Positions 38,575 to 48,055 are shown, numbered from the stretch's first letter. The stretch is DNA of 64,000 nt from Neisseria mucosa (GCF_013267835.1 NZ_CP053939.1:434001-498000), one strand, 5' to 3'. A program made the numbers and translations. The notes: a model not told the origin generated them from the letters alone.

Positions 38575-40026
38575 TTACCAATAGCCCAAGGCTTTCCACC
38601 ACAAGATGCCGACAGTGCTGAAAATCAGGATTTCGACCACGCTCATGATGAAGCCGGCTTTCCACCATTCGGTCATGTTGACGTAGTTTGAGCCGTAAAT
38701 GACAGGTGCGGAACCGGTGGCGTAGTGGGTCAGCGACATCATGATGCCGGTAGCGGCTGCCATAATCAGGGCAAACAGCATCGGTGGTGCGCCCAAGGCC
38801 AAGCCTGCGCCGTAGAATGCGCCGAACATGGCGGTAACGTGTGCCGTACCGCTGGCGAAAACGTAGTGGGCGTAGAGGTAGGCCAGCATCAACAAGGCAC
38901 AACCGGCTTCCCAACCCAAACCCATGTGGGCGATACCGCTTTGCATGGAGTCGGACAACCAGCTGATGAGGCCCAGTTTGTTGAGGAAGTTTGCCATCAT
39001 CACCAAGGCCGCGAACCAGACGATGGTATCCCACGCGCTTTTTTCTTTCAGCGCGTCGTCCCAAGTCAGTACGCCGGTCAACAGGCACAGGCTCAAGCCG
39101 AGGAAAGTAGTGGCGGTAGCGTCCACTTTCACGCCGAACAGCATTTCAGGAATACCCGCCCACAACAGCAGCAGAACTAAGAAAATACCCAGCATGATTT
39201 TTTCTTCACGCTTCATCGGTCCCATGGCAGCCAAATGCTCTTTTGCCAATGCAGTGGCGTTGGGGGTTTGTTTGATTTCAGGCGGATACAGGAAATACAG
39301 CACCAACGGCATCAGCAGCATAGCAATCAGGCCGGGTACGACCATTGCCAAGAACCAAGTACCCCAAGAGAGTTGGATTTGCGCATTGGTGGCTTTGGCA
39401 ACCAATTCGACCACCAGCGGATTAGGTGCGGTGGCGGTGATAAAAATCAGACAGGTAATTACATTGGAGTGGAAATTGACCAGTGAAAGGTATTTACCGA
39501 TTTTGCCTTCCGTCCCTTTTTCTGGGTCGGAGTCGAAGCTTAAGGCAATAGATTTCATAATCGGATGCACGATGGCACCGCCGCGCGCAGTATTACTCGG
39601 CGTTACCGGACCGATGACCAAGTCGGCCAGTGCCAAGCTGTAACCAACGCCCAGCGTGCGTTTGCCGAAGAGGGAAATCAAGAGGTAGCCGATACGCATA
39701 CCCAAGCCAGTTTTCAACAGGCCGCGCGAGATGATGATGGCGATACCGATCATCCAGATGAGCGAGTTGTTGAGGCTGCTCAAAGCGTCTTTGGTTGCAT
39801 CGGCGGCTTTTTCGTTGGTCACGCCGGTCAGTGCAACCAAGGTAATGCCCAAAATCGCCATTGCGCCGATAGGCATGGCTTTGCCGATGATGCCGGCGAT
39901 GATGCCGACGAACAATGCCAAAAGATGCCATGCGTCAGGCGATACGCCTTGGGGAACGGGGATAACGAACCAGATAAGCAGCGTCAGCACAAGTGCGACC
40001 GCAGCAGGAATTGGCTTGAAGCCCAT
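38575..40026 (-). CDS. DASS (SLC13-type) dicarboxylate/Na+ symporter or antiporter
   Basis: A 483-residue inner-membrane carrier with about 12-14 segments. Family marks are the N-terminal VIPVPQGVSPDAWHLLALFVGIIAGII, the SLNNSLIWMIGIAIIISRGL region and the substrate-loop signature IGPVTPSNTARGGAIVHPI. The last is close to the SNT motif of DASS carriers, as are the CitT/TtdT-like ASGTAHVTAMFGAFYGAG and ATGSAPVIYG. The substrate is probably succinate, fumarate, malate or tartrate. It lies downstream of the NuoF/FrdA/FrdB-like genes in the same direction. Confidence 0.85.
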   Translation of the reverse strand: MGFKPIPAAVALVLTLLIWFVIPVPQGVSPDAWHLLALFVGIIAGIIGKAMPIGAMAILGITLVALTGVTNEKAADATKDALSSLNNSLIWMIGIAIIISRGLLKTGLGMRIGYLLISLFGKRTLGVGYSLALADLVIGPVTPSNTARGGAIVHPIMKSIALSFDSDPEKGTEGKIGKYLSLVNFHSNVITCLIFITATAPNPLVVELVAKATNAQIQLSWGTWFLAMVVPGLIAMLLMPLVLYFLYPPEIKQTPNATALAKEHLAAMGPMKREEKIMLGIFLVLLLLWAGIPEMLFGVKVDATATTFLGLSLCLLTGVLTWDDALKEKSAWDTIVWFAALVMMANFLNKLGLISWLSDSMQSGIAHMGLGWEAGCALLMLAYLYAHYVFASGTAHVTAMFGAFYGAGLALGAPPMLFALIMAAATGIMMSLTHYATGSAPVIYGSNYVNMTEWWKAGFIMSVVEILIFSTVGILWWKALGYW

Positions 40027-40070
40027 GTTGAATCTCCTAATTTGAGGATTAAAGAATTGGGAAATCGGTT

Positions 40071-40226
40071 TTCAGACGGCCTGAGTATTGCTTAAGGTCG
40101 TCTGAACGTATTTTGGTAGGTTCGGAAGGTATTTTTCTTAATGGGTTTCTTTTCTATCTTAGAAAGAAGAGAAAGGGGGGCGGGTATCGTTTTTCAGACG
40201 GTCTTTACAGTAACAGGCCGTCTGAA
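40071..40226. repeat. Cluster of four uptake sequences in mixed dialects
   Basis: TTCAGACGGCCT (40071-40082) faces AGGTCGTCTGAA (40095-40106). TTCAGACGGTCT (40193-40204) faces AGGCCGTCTGAA (40215-40226). The 212-bp gap between the NuoF-like stop and the carrier start therefore holds two imperfect hairpins. AGGTCGTCTGAA is, from memory, the N. mucosa/sicca dialect. Confidence 0.75.
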
Positions 40227-40238
40227 AACAATACCGAT

Positions 40239-41492
40239 TTACTCCTGCTCCGCCGGCAGGCCGTACTCTTCGGGGAAGGTACGCAGCGAACTTTGCAGAA
40301 CCGTTACCGCGCCGTCAATCAAACCGCAACGGCCGCTTCGTGGCAACAGTTGGCACAGGCTTTGCAAGGCGCGCAGGTCGTCGGGGGTGCCGATGCCGGT
40401 GTCCACGCGGTTGAGCAGGCGGGAAAGTTGGAACGTGCCGCCTTTGCACGGTGGGCATTGTCCGCATGAGTTGGCAGCAAAAAACTCCACATATTCAGAT
40501 ACTTTACGCACTACACTCGTGCCTTCGGAAATCACAATCATCGCACCCGTACCGAGGCTGGATTTGCGTTCGCGCACGGAAACGAAGTCCAATGGCACAT
40601 CCAAATCTTTGGCAGTCAGAAGCGTGTTTGACGGGCCGCCGGTAAAGACGGCTTTAAACGTGCGGCCTTCAAGCATACCGCCGCCGTGATCGAAAATCAG
40701 TGATTTCAGCGTTGTACCCATCGGCAGCTCGTACAGGCCCGGATTCAATACGTCGCCAGAGAGCGAGTAGAGTTTCGTACCTGCGGCATCGCCCAAACCC
40801 AGCGATTTGTACCATTCCGCACCTTTGGCAAGGATTTGCGGAATATTGGCGAAGGTTTCGGTGTTGTTGATTAGGGTCGGTTCACCGTTGACACCGCTTT
40901 CGGCAGGGAAAGGCGGTTTGCGGCGAGGGAAGGGGAAACCGCCTTCCAACCATGAAATGACAGCGGTTTCTTCGCCGCCGATATAACGGCCCGAAGTTTC
41001 AACCAGCTGCAAATCCAAAGGTTTGCCCAAGTAGTTTTCAATGCGGATAAACAAATCGCTGTTTTTCCATTGCTCGATGGCCGGTGTGATGGAGGCGATG
41101 GATTCGGTTTGATGCGGGTTGATGTACAAAATCGCTTTGTTGGCGCGGCAGGCAACGGCGGCAATCAGGACGCCTTCGATAACTTGGTGCGGCGTTTTTG
41201 CCAGCAAAACGCGGTCTTTGAATGTACCCGGTTCGTCTTCGTTGGCATTGCAGACGACGTATTTGTCGCCATTTTTGCTTTGGGCGGCAACGGCAGCCTC
41301 CCATTTGCGCCAGGTCGGGAAACCTGCGCCGCCCATACCGCAAAGATTGGCTTCTTGCAGTTTGGAAACAATGCTTTGAGGATCAGCAAGCGCCGCCAAC
41401 AGGCCTTCGCCGCCGCCAACTTTACGCCATGCGGCTAAATCTGCGCCGACTTGGCGGGAAGGGTGCAGTAAGTTTTGATTGGCTTGATTCAT
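40239..41492 (-). CDS. NuoF-like NADH dehydrogenase flavoprotein
   Basis: 417 residues from the ATG at 41492 (CAGGAG upstream), overlapping the stop of the FrdA-like gene by 4 nt. It has the NADH/FMN site of NuoF proteins (VCNANEDEPGTFKDRVLL and SGRYIGGEETAVISWLEGG), an SLBB segment (LSGDVLNPGLYELPMGTTLKSLI) and a 4Fe-4S site (SCGQCPPCKGG plus the fourth Cys in SGRCGLIDGA). No other nuo genes are nearby, so this is not complex I. It probably feeds NADH electrons to the FrdB/FrdA-like partners. Confidence 0.85.
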   Translation of the reverse strand: MNQANQNLLHPSRQVGADLAAWRKVGGGEGLLAALADPQSIVSKLQEANLCGMGGAGFPTWRKWEAAVAAQSKNGDKYVVCNANEDEPGTFKDRVLLAKTPHQVIEGVLIAAVACRANKAILYINPHQTESIASITPAIEQWKNSDLFIRIENYLGKPLDLQLVETSGRYIGGEETAVISWLEGGFPFPRRKPPFPAESGVNGEPTLINNTETFANIPQILAKGAEWYKSLGLGDAAGTKLYSLSGDVLNPGLYELPMGTTLKSLIFDHGGGMLEGRTFKAVFTGGPSNTLLTAKDLDVPLDFVSVRERKSSLGTGAMIVISEGTSVVRKVSEYVEFFAANSCGQCPPCKGGTFQLSRLLNRVDTGIGTPDDLRALQSLCQLLPRSGRCGLIDGAVTVLQSSLRTFPEEYGLPAEQE

Positions 41493-43120
41493 GATTGTTG
41501 CTCCTGCAAACCGGCGTGTTCGCGCAAATCGAATTTGCCGTAGTCGGGATATAAAACGGGGGCTTTGATGTCGCTGGTCAGGCCTGCACGGGTCATTTCG
41601 CGTTGCAGGTCGTGGACGTGTCCGACACCGCCGCGCACTTTTTTCAGTGGCAGGCCGCAATTTGCCGCGGCTTTACCGGCACGGCGGCCGAAGCTGATGA
41701 TGTCCAGAAGTGCATTGCCCATCAGGCGGTTGCGGCCGTGGATGCCGCCGGTTACTTCGCCGGCGCAATAGAGGCCTTCCACGCAAGTCGCGCCGTCGCC
41801 GTTGATTTCGACGCCGCCGTTTTGATAGTGCAGGGTTGGATGAATCATCATCGGCTCAACAGCAGGGTCGATACCGCATTTGTGGGCGACGTGGCCGAGT
41901 GTTACCAAACGGTTCAATACATCGGGGTCGTTGGCAATCAGGCGCGGCGTATCGAGGAATACACCGACTTGACCGTCGCGCACCACGCCGCGGCCTTCGC
42001 GACATTCGCGCAGAATCGCGGCGGCAACAACGTCGCGCGGCTGCAATTCGTCAACGAAACGCTCGCCCAAACCGTTGACCAGTTTGGTGCCTGCAGAGCG
42101 GACGGCTTCAGAAATCAGCGCGCCTGCCAAGTGTGGCGGATGGGCGACGCCGGTCGGGTGGTATTGGAAAGAGTCGACATCGCGCAGTTTCGCGCCGATG
42201 CGGTAAGCCATCACCAGGCCGTCTGCAGTCGCGCCATAGTGGTTGGATGTGGCGAAACCTTGCAGGTGCAGACGTCCGCTGCCGCCGGTTGCCAAGACCA
42301 CGGCTTTGGCGTGAACCAATACCAAGGAGCGTTTTTCCAAATCGTACAAAATCGCGCCGACGCAGCGGCCGTGTTCGTCCGATAATAATTCGATGGCGGG
42401 GTGGCGGTTGAGCTGAGTGATGTTTTCGTCGAGTTCGACCGCCTCGCGTAGTACGCGCATCATTTCGAGGCCGGTAAAGTCGCGGTAGCTCAAAATACGC
42501 GGCACGGTTGTACCGCCTGCACGTTTGCGACTCAGCATGCCGTTGCTGTCCGCGCCTTTGGCAAGGTCGAAAGTCATGCCCAAGCCGATCAGCCAACGGA
42601 TGGCGGCCGGCGCGTCGGTAACCATTTGCGCCACCAATTCTTTTTTGCCTGCGTTGTGGCCGCCTTTGATGGTGTCGTCAAAGTGTTGCTGCAGGCTGTC
42701 TTCCGCGCCGACTGCCGCTTGAATGCCGCCTTCGGCCATCACGGTATTGCTGTCGCCGATACGCAGCTTGTTCGCCATAATCACGCGCGCGCCTGCTTCG
42801 GTCGCGGATAACGCCGCCGCCGCACCCGCACCGCCGCCGCCGATTACCAAGACGTCGGTGTTCAGGTGTTCCGCACCCGACAAATCGTAGTCGTCAATCA
42901 GAGGCTGACTGATTAAGAGTTTAGCCAGGTCAGGGTGGCAGTAATCGCCTTGGTTCGGGCCGATAGGCAGTTTCACACGCGCATCGGCCTGATAGTCAGG
43001 GTGAAATTGGCTCAGCAATTCGTTTTTTTCAGGTAAATCGCCACGCAGTTCCAATGAGGATGCACGCAGATTGGCAAGGGCGGTTTCGTAGTCTATGCCT
43101 TGAATTTTGTTAGCCATCAC
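41489..43120 (-). CDS. Soluble fumarate reductase/succinate dehydrogenase-type flavoprotein
   Basis: A 543-residue FAD protein. An unusual N-terminal extension of about 85 residues precedes the FAD motif LVIGGGGAGAAAALSATEAG. Family residues follow: NTVMAEGGIQAAVG, active-site FQYHPTGVA, GERFVDELQPRDVVAAAI (catalytic Arg region), LHYQNGG (His-Tyr-x-x-Gly-Gly) and AGEVTGGIHGRNRLMGNALLDIISFGRRAG. There is no signal peptide and no membrane anchor genes. It overlaps its neighbours by 4 nt on both sides. Fumarate is the most likely substrate; another enoate is possible. Confidence 0.85.
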   Translation of the reverse strand: MMANKIQGIDYETALANLRASSLELRGDLPEKNELLSQFHPDYQADARVKLPIGPNQGDYCHPDLAKLLISQPLIDDYDLSGAEHLNTDVLVIGGGGAGAAAALSATEAGARVIMANKLRIGDSNTVMAEGGIQAAVGAEDSLQQHFDDTIKGGHNAGKKELVAQMVTDAPAAIRWLIGLGMTFDLAKGADSNGMLSRKRAGGTTVPRILSYRDFTGLEMMRVLREAVELDENITQLNRHPAIELLSDEHGRCVGAILYDLEKRSLVLVHAKAVVLATGGSGRLHLQGFATSNHYGATADGLVMAYRIGAKLRDVDSFQYHPTGVAHPPHLAGALISEAVRSAGTKLVNGLGERFVDELQPRDVVAAAILRECREGRGVVRDGQVGVFLDTPRLIANDPDVLNRLVTLGHVAHKCGIDPAVEPMMIHPTLHYQNGGVEINGDGATCVEGLYCAGEVTGGIHGRNRLMGNALLDIISFGRRAGKAAANCGLPLKKVRGGVGHVHDLQREMTRAGLTSDIKAPVLYPDYGKFDLREHAGLQEQQS

Positions 43121-43755
43121 AGTGCCTCCTCTTCAAATTCGACTTTCATTTTGCCGCTGTCGATTTCGCGCAGGCGGCGCATCAAATCCACCGGACGCAA
43201 TGTACGCGCCGCTTTCATGCGGCGGGCGAACAGGCCCAAGTGGTTTGGACGGATGTGTTCTGGGCAGGAGAGGGTGCAGAGGTTGCACATTACGCATTGG
43301 TCGAAGGTCAGCGCAGCCGCGCCGAAATCACCGGAAACTACCTGCGCTACGCCGTTTTCCACTTGCAAACCTTTAGGGCAGGCGCGGTTGCAGCCGCCAC
43401 AATGACGACAGTTTTGCGCTTCGGGGAAGGCTTTGGCGGTATCGTCCAACCAGTTCCAGCCGTCGCCAATCTCACTCACGTCGTAATATTGGATATGCTC
43501 CGGAATAAAGTAGTCCAAGAAGCTGACCTGCATGCCTTCCTCTACTTTGGTCTCGCATGCCAGTGCAGTGGTTACTTCGCGCTCGCCTTCTTTACGAATC
43601 ATGCAGCGGCAGGAACCGCATACGCCTTGACCCATGCAGCCGACGTTGGCAGTAATCGCATTGCCCGAACGTGCATAGGCTTGGATGATTGACGAATCGG
43701 CGGAAGCTTTGACTTCGTGGCCGTCTATGGTCAGGGTTAACAAATTTTCACTCAT
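43117..43755 (-). CDS. Iron-sulfur electron-transfer subunit (2Fe-2S plus two 4Fe-4S)
   Basis: A 212-residue FrdB/SdhB-like protein. The N-terminal ferredoxin fold has CMGQGVCGSCRC and a later AC as 2Fe-2S ligands. The C-terminal part has two 4Fe-4S clusters, CRHCGGCNRACP and CVMCNLCTLSCP. It differs from SdhB, which has one each of 2Fe-2S, 4Fe-4S and 3Fe-4S: both C-terminal motifs here have four cysteines. First gene of the three-gene operon. Its role would be to wire the NuoF-like subunit to the flavoprotein. Confidence 0.85.
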   Translation of the reverse strand: MSENLLTLTIDGHEVKASADSSIIQAYARSGNAITANVGCMGQGVCGSCRCMIRKEGEREVTTALACETKVEEGMQVSFLDYFIPEHIQYYDVSEIGDGWNWLDDTAKAFPEAQNCRHCGGCNRACPKGLQVENGVAQVVSGDFGAAALTFDQCVMCNLCTLSCPEHIRPNHLGLFARRMKAARTLRPVDLMRRLREIDSGKMKVEFEEEAL

Positions 43756-44606
43756 GATTTGTTCCTGTGAAATTGGAAGTTGGAATAGTGGATAATTTGG
43801 TTAATTGTATTTTTATTACATTTATTGCGTATGAGGAAAATATCCAAGTGATTTACTCGGAAATTCTTTTAAAATCAATGTTTATCTATATAAGGCGAAG
43901 TGTATCAGAATTTGTTGGATTTGATGATAGAGAGGGATTAGCCTTGCTTAAGGAAGAAATTGCAAACAAAATATGCCTATTATTTAGACAAATTAATTAT
44001 TTATATTTGATTTTAAAGGTAAAAGAAAATTACCTTTTCAGTATATTTGCAAAAATAATCTAATATTTGCTAGTAGAAATCATTATTATATCTTAGGGTT
44101 TATATATAACTTATTGTATATATTGAATAATATCTAATTTTGTAAACAAACGAAAAGGCTGTTATAAAATTTCAGAAAATTAAATAAGTTTGACATCCGT
44201 CAAGAAGGTTGAGGGAGAGAATGACATAAATTTTACAATTGTGTATCGTATTAAAAAATAAAATGGCCGTCTGAAATGGGGATGGTTCTCTTTTAAATAC
44301 AGGCTACTAAATTTTTTACTCAGATGTGTAGGGCAAATATTTCAGACGGCCTAGCAATAAGGTTATCGTTTAAAAATAATGTAGTTTTATTTCTATGTGA
44401 GCGAATGGCCAGTAGATATAGGTTATCAATAACCAAGTGATTTAATATGTTATTAAATTCTATTTAAATCAATAAGGTATGAAAATGATATTGTCTGGAT
44501 TATTCATTTGAAAGCACTATTACACTATTGAAGGCCGTCTGAAAAATCGGTCTCTTAAAAAATAAACAAACCCTTCCTACCATGACTCCCGAAAAGGAAC
44601 ACAATC
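43756..44606. other. Long AT-rich divergent intergenic region
   Basis: 851 bp between the divergent FeS-subunit and fumarase genes. It contains a widely spaced uptake-sequence pair (44265-44275 and 44341-44352) and another single one near 44532-44543. TTGATTTAAATAGA, read on the - strand around 44460-44473, matches the left half and part of the right half of an FNR box; this is weak. A 98-codon ORF at 43767-44063 is AT-rich and featureless, and I do not accept it. Confidence 0.5.
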
Positions 44607-46130
44607 ATGACCGTCATCAAGCAAGAAGACTTTATCCAAAGTATTTTCGACGCTTTCCAATTTATCAGCTACTACCATCCTAAAGACTACATTCAGGCTT
44701 TATACAAGGCTTACCAAAAAGAAGAGAACCCTGCCGCCAAAGATGCGATGGCACAGATTTTGGTCAATAGCCGTATGTGTGCCGAAGGCCATCGTCCGAT
44801 TTGTCAGGATACCGGTATTGCGACCGTATTCTTGAAAGTGGGCATGGATGTACAGTGGGATGCCGAGATGAGCGTACAGGAAATGGTTAACGAAGGCGTA
44901 CGCCGCGCATATACCTATCCTGACAACAAACTGCGCGCCTCCGTATTGGCCGACCCGGCTGGCAAACGTCAAAATACCAAAGACAACACGCCTGCCGTTG
45001 TACATATGGAAATCGTAAAAGGCGACAAAGTCGAAGTCACTTGCGCAGCCAAAGGCGGTGGTTCTGAAAACAAAACTAAAGTTGCCATGCTCAACCCTTC
45101 AGACAATATCGTTGATTGGGTCTTGAAAACCGTTCCTCAAATGGGTGCGGGCTGGTGTCCTCCGGGCATTTTGGGTATCGGCATCGGCGGTACGCCTGAA
45201 AAAGCAGTGTTAATGGCTAAAGAGAGTCTGATGAGCCACATCGATATTCAGGAGCTCAAAGAAAAAGCCGATTCCGGTGCAGAATTGTCTACCACCGAAG
45301 CCCTGCGCTTGGAACTCTACAAAAAAGTAAATGCCTTGGGCATCGGCGCACAAGGTTTGGGCGGCTTGAGCACCGTGCTGGATGTCAAAATCCTTGACTA
45401 CCCAACCCACGCGGCTTCCAAACCGATTGCCATGATTCCAAACTGCGCGGCAACCCGCCACATCGAATTTGAATTGGACGGCTCAGGCCCGGCCAAACTG
45501 GAAGCCCCATCCTTGGAAGACTGGCCGGATCTGACTTACAGCCCGGACAACGGCAAACGTGTCGATGTCAACAATCTGACCAAAGAAGAAGTGGCTACAT
45601 GGAAAACCGGCGACGTGTTGTTGTTGAACGGTAAAATCCTGACCGGCCGCGATGCCGCGCACAAACGTTTGGTTGATATGCTCAACAAAGGCGAAGAATT
45701 GCCGGTAGATTTCACCAACAAACTGATTTACTACGTCGGCCCGGTTGATCCAGTCCGTGACGAAGTTGTTGGCCCGGCCGGTCCGACCACCTCCACCCGT
45801 ATGGATAAGTTTACCCGCCAAATGCTGGAACAAACCGGCCTCTTGGGTATGATCGGTAAATCCGAACGCGGCGCAGCAACTTGCCAAGCCATTGCCGATA
45901 ATAAAGCCGTTTACCTGATGGCTGTCGGAGGCGCGGCATATTTGGTTGCCAAAGCCATTAAAGCATCTAAAGTCTTGGCGTTCCCAGAATTGGGTATGGA
46001 AGCGATTTACGAATTTGAAGTCAAAGACATGCCTGTTACCGTTGCGGTAGATAGCAACGGCGAATCGGTTCACGCTATTGCTCCAAAACAATGGCAGGCC
46101 AAAATCGGTATTATCCCGGTTGAAGCTTGA
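44607..46130 (+). CDS. fumB: Class I fumarate hydratase (iron-sulfur fumarase)
   Basis: Interconverts malate and fumarate using a labile 4Fe-4S cluster; 507 residues. The N-terminal alpha part has CQDTGIATVFLKVG, CAAKGGGSENKTKVAML and GWCPPGILGIGIGGTPEKA; the beta part (from about residue 325) has GDVLLLNGKILTGRDAAHKRL and GPTTSTRMDKFT. Symbol fumA would be equally apt. It is divergent from the FrdB-FrdA-NuoF-like operon, which could consume its product. Confidence 0.94.
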   Translation: MTVIKQEDFIQSIFDAFQFISYYHPKDYIQALYKAYQKEENPAAKDAMAQILVNSRMCAEGHRPICQDTGIATVFLKVGMDVQWDAEMSVQEMVNEGVRRAYTYPDNKLRASVLADPAGKRQNTKDNTPAVVHMEIVKGDKVEVTCAAKGGGSENKTKVAMLNPSDNIVDWVLKTVPQMGAGWCPPGILGIGIGGTPEKAVLMAKESLMSHIDIQELKEKADSGAELSTTEALRLELYKKVNALGIGAQGLGGLSTVLDVKILDYPTHAASKPIAMIPNCAATRHIEFELDGSGPAKLEAPSLEDWPDLTYSPDNGKRVDVNNLTKEEVATWKTGDVLLLNGKILTGRDAAHKRLVDMLNKGEELPVDFTNKLIYYVGPVDPVRDEVVGPAGPTTSTRMDKFTRQMLEQTGLLGMIGKSERGAATCQAIADNKAVYLMAVGGAAYLVAKAIKASKVLAFPELGMEAIYEFEVKDMPVTVAVDSNGESVHAIAPKQWQAKIGIIPVEA

Positions 46131-46149
46131 TATTTGACTGAATAATCAA

Positions 46150-46177
46150 AGGCCGTCTGAACGATTTCAGACGGCCT
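46150..46177 (+). terminator. Uptake-sequence hairpin terminator after fumarase
   Basis: AGGCCGTCTGAA (46150-46161) and TTCAGACGGCCT (46166-46177), followed by a run of T residues: a good rho-independent shape. Confidence 0.8.
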
Positions 46178-46283
46178 TTTTTGTGTACAAATAATTTAAA
46201 TATTTTCAAACGAGTAAATTTCCCTTCCTAAAAAACACTTGTCAAAATCAGTATTTGAAACTAGAATTCACAGCTTATCGAGT

Positions 46284-46360
46284 CGGAGTGTGGCGCAGTC
46301 TGGTAGCGCACTTGCATGGGGTGCAAGGGGTCGAAGGTTCGAATCCTTTCACTCCGACCA
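46284..46360 (+). tRNA. tRNA-Pro (anticodon GGG)
   Basis: A 77-nt cloverleaf. The acceptor stem CGGAGTG pairs with CACTCCG and is followed by A and an encoded CCA. The anticodon stem CTTGC/GCAAG encloses loop ATGGGGT with anticodon GGG. The T-arm contains GGTTCGAATCC. It reads proline codons CCC and CCU. A rho-independent hairpin follows 8 nt later. Confidence 0.95.
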
Positions 46361-46368
46361 AAAGATTT

Positions 46369-46401
46369 AAGGACTTAACCTGTTTTTCCGGTTAAGTCCT
46401 T
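46369..46401 (+). terminator. Rho-independent terminator of tRNA-Pro
   Basis: AAGGACTTAACC (46369-46380) pairs with GGTTAAGTCCTT, loop TGTTTTTCC, and then a T-run to about 46410. Confidence 0.88.
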
Positions 46402-46582
46402 TTTGTTTTTACTCTTCAAGTTTCAATATAGATTGCTCACTTCGGTATAGGCTATTAGGCTAAAAACAATCTTGCAATCTTGTGGAGCAGTATAATGATT
46501 TTGTGTAGCAAAGGCCGTCTGAAAAATAACGGTAAAACAAAACCTGCTTAAAAAAGCAGGTTTTGTTGTTTATAAAGCAGGT

Positions 46583-47374
46583 CTATTCGGCACTATCTTT
46601 CAGCGTGTCTTTATAAGTATAAAGATACGATGCGCCGACAAAGGATGCGCCACCGACGACATTACCCAGGAATACGGGAATCGTGTTGAAGAAAAACTGC
46701 CCCCATGTGATGTTTGCGCCTGCCAAAATGCCGGCTGGGATAACGAACATATTGGCGACAAGGTGTTGGAAGCCGTTTAATACGAAAATCATGACGGGGA
46801 ACCAAATGGCCAGCATTCGTCCGGTTGTGTTTTTAGCGGCAAAGTGCAACCACGCGCCCATGCAGACCATCCAGTTACATGCGACTGCCGATACGAAAGC
46901 ACGGCCGAAATCCATATGGACTTTTGCTTCTGCCACAGCAATGGTTTTTTCTGCCACGCTGCCTTCGGTCATGCCGACATAGTGTCCGAGAAAAAACGCC
47001 ATCGCCAGCGTGCCTACCAAATTGCCCATGCAAACGATAACCCAGTTTCGCAGCAGCATTTTAGAGGAAATCCGTCCGGCCAATCTGCCTAAAGACATAA
47101 TCATCATATTGCTGGTTACCAGCTCGCCGCCGCCAAGCAGGATACAAATCAAGGCGATGGGGAATACGGCGGCACCGAGTAAAGTCGCGACACCGCCCCA
47201 TTCGTGCGGAATGCCGCTGACTACTTTTAAATAGGCAAGATAACCGAAGCCGATGTATCCGCCGGCCAAAATGCTCAAAATTGCCAGTGTGGGGATGCTG
47301 GATTGTGCTTTGGCGCAGCTTTTGTCGAGAACAACCTGTAAAATTTCCTGTGGGTATAAATCGCGCGAAGCCAT
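46583..47374 (-). CDS. Formate/nitrite transporter family channel (FocA/NirC-like)
   Basis: A 263-residue inner-membrane protein with about six helices. FNT marks are LGAAVFPIALICILLGGGELVTSNMMIMSLG, the NWVIVCMGNLVG helix and the NGFQHLVANMFVIPAGILAGA segment with the conserved Asn-x-x-His region. No formate lyase or nitrite reductase gene is adjacent, so the substrate (formate, nitrite or hydrosulfide) cannot be told from context. Confidence 0.88.
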   Translation of the reverse strand: MASRDLYPQEILQVVLDKSCAKAQSSIPTLAILSILAGGYIGFGYLAYLKVVSGIPHEWGGVATLLGAAVFPIALICILLGGGELVTSNMMIMSLGRLAGRISSKMLLRNWVIVCMGNLVGTLAMAFFLGHYVGMTEGSVAEKTIAVAEAKVHMDFGRAFVSAVACNWMVCMGAWLHFAAKNTTGRMLAIWFPVMIFVLNGFQHLVANMFVIPAGILAGANITWGQFFFNTIPVFLGNVVGGASFVGASYLYTYKDTLKDSAE

Positions 47375-47569
47375 GATGTTCCTTAAAGTGGGTTGAGGAG
47401 GAAACGTTGTTTTAAAGGTGGTACAAACTGTCGCGGTAGAGTAGTGTTATAGGGAGCCGGTGTACGGTCTTTGTCTTATCAATAAGCTTGAATTAAACCT
47501 AAAAAACAGATACTTCGCCTTGCTTTAGCTCAAAAGAAATATTATTACATTTTGTCTCCATATTCAAAA

Positions 47570-47602
47570 AGGCCGTCTGAACATTGAAATTTCAGACGGC
47601 CT
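47570..47602 (-). terminator. Inverted uptake-sequence pair after the thioesterase gene
   Basis: AGGCCGTCTGAA (47570-47581) and TTCAGACGGCCT (47591-47602), immediately beyond the - strand thioesterase stop. Confidence 0.65.
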
Positions 47603-47614
47603 GGTTTTGATTTC

Positions 47615-48055
47615 TTAAACTGACAAATGAGCCAGCTTTGCATTGCCTTCTCGTGGAATAGGGCGCGGATTGCCTTGTGCATCGATAGCGACGTAAGTGA
47701 ATACGGCTTCGGTAACCAGTTGGCGGTCTTCCGTTACCATATCGTTCATCAAAGTCTTTACCCACACTTCGATTTTCAGTTGCAAAGAAGTATTGCCTAC
47801 TCGGACGCAATGACCATAGCAGCATACAACGTTGCCGACCTTTACCGGTCTGATGAAATTCATTTCTTGAACGGCCACGGTGACAATTCGTCCCTGTGCG
47901 ATTTCTGCCGCCAAAATACCGCCGCCCAGATCCATTTGCGACATAATCCAGCCGCCGAAGATGTCCTGATTAGGGTTGGTATCGCGCGGCATGGCTACTG
48001 TACGCAATAAAAGTTGTCCTTCGGGAGCGGCATGGGTTTGTTTGTTGTCAATCAT
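47615..48055 (-). CDS. Acyl-CoA thioesterase, YciA-like hotdog protein
   Basis: 146 residues with the single hotdog fold. It shows AMPRDTNPNQDIFGGWIMSQMDLGGGILAAEIAQGRIVTVAVQEMNFIRPVKVGNVVCCYG, the active-site region of YciA-type acyl-CoA thioesterases. Cytosolic. It probably clears acyl-CoAs during fatty-acid metabolism. Monocistronic and divergent from pip. Confidence 0.9.
   Translation of the reverse strand: MIDNKQTHAAPEGQLLLRTVAMPRDTNPNQDIFGGWIMSQMDLGGGILAAEIAQGRIVTVAVQEMNFIRPVKVGNVVCCYGHCVRVGNTSLQLKIEVWVKTLMNDMVTEDRQLVTEAVFTYVAIDAQGNPRPIPREGNAKLAHLSV

Noticed and set aside
43767..44063. A 98-codon ORF on the + strand in the fumarate-linked intergenic region
   Set aside because: No ribosome-binding site, extreme AT bias and no recognisable fold. 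An open frame of this size is expected by chance in such sequence.
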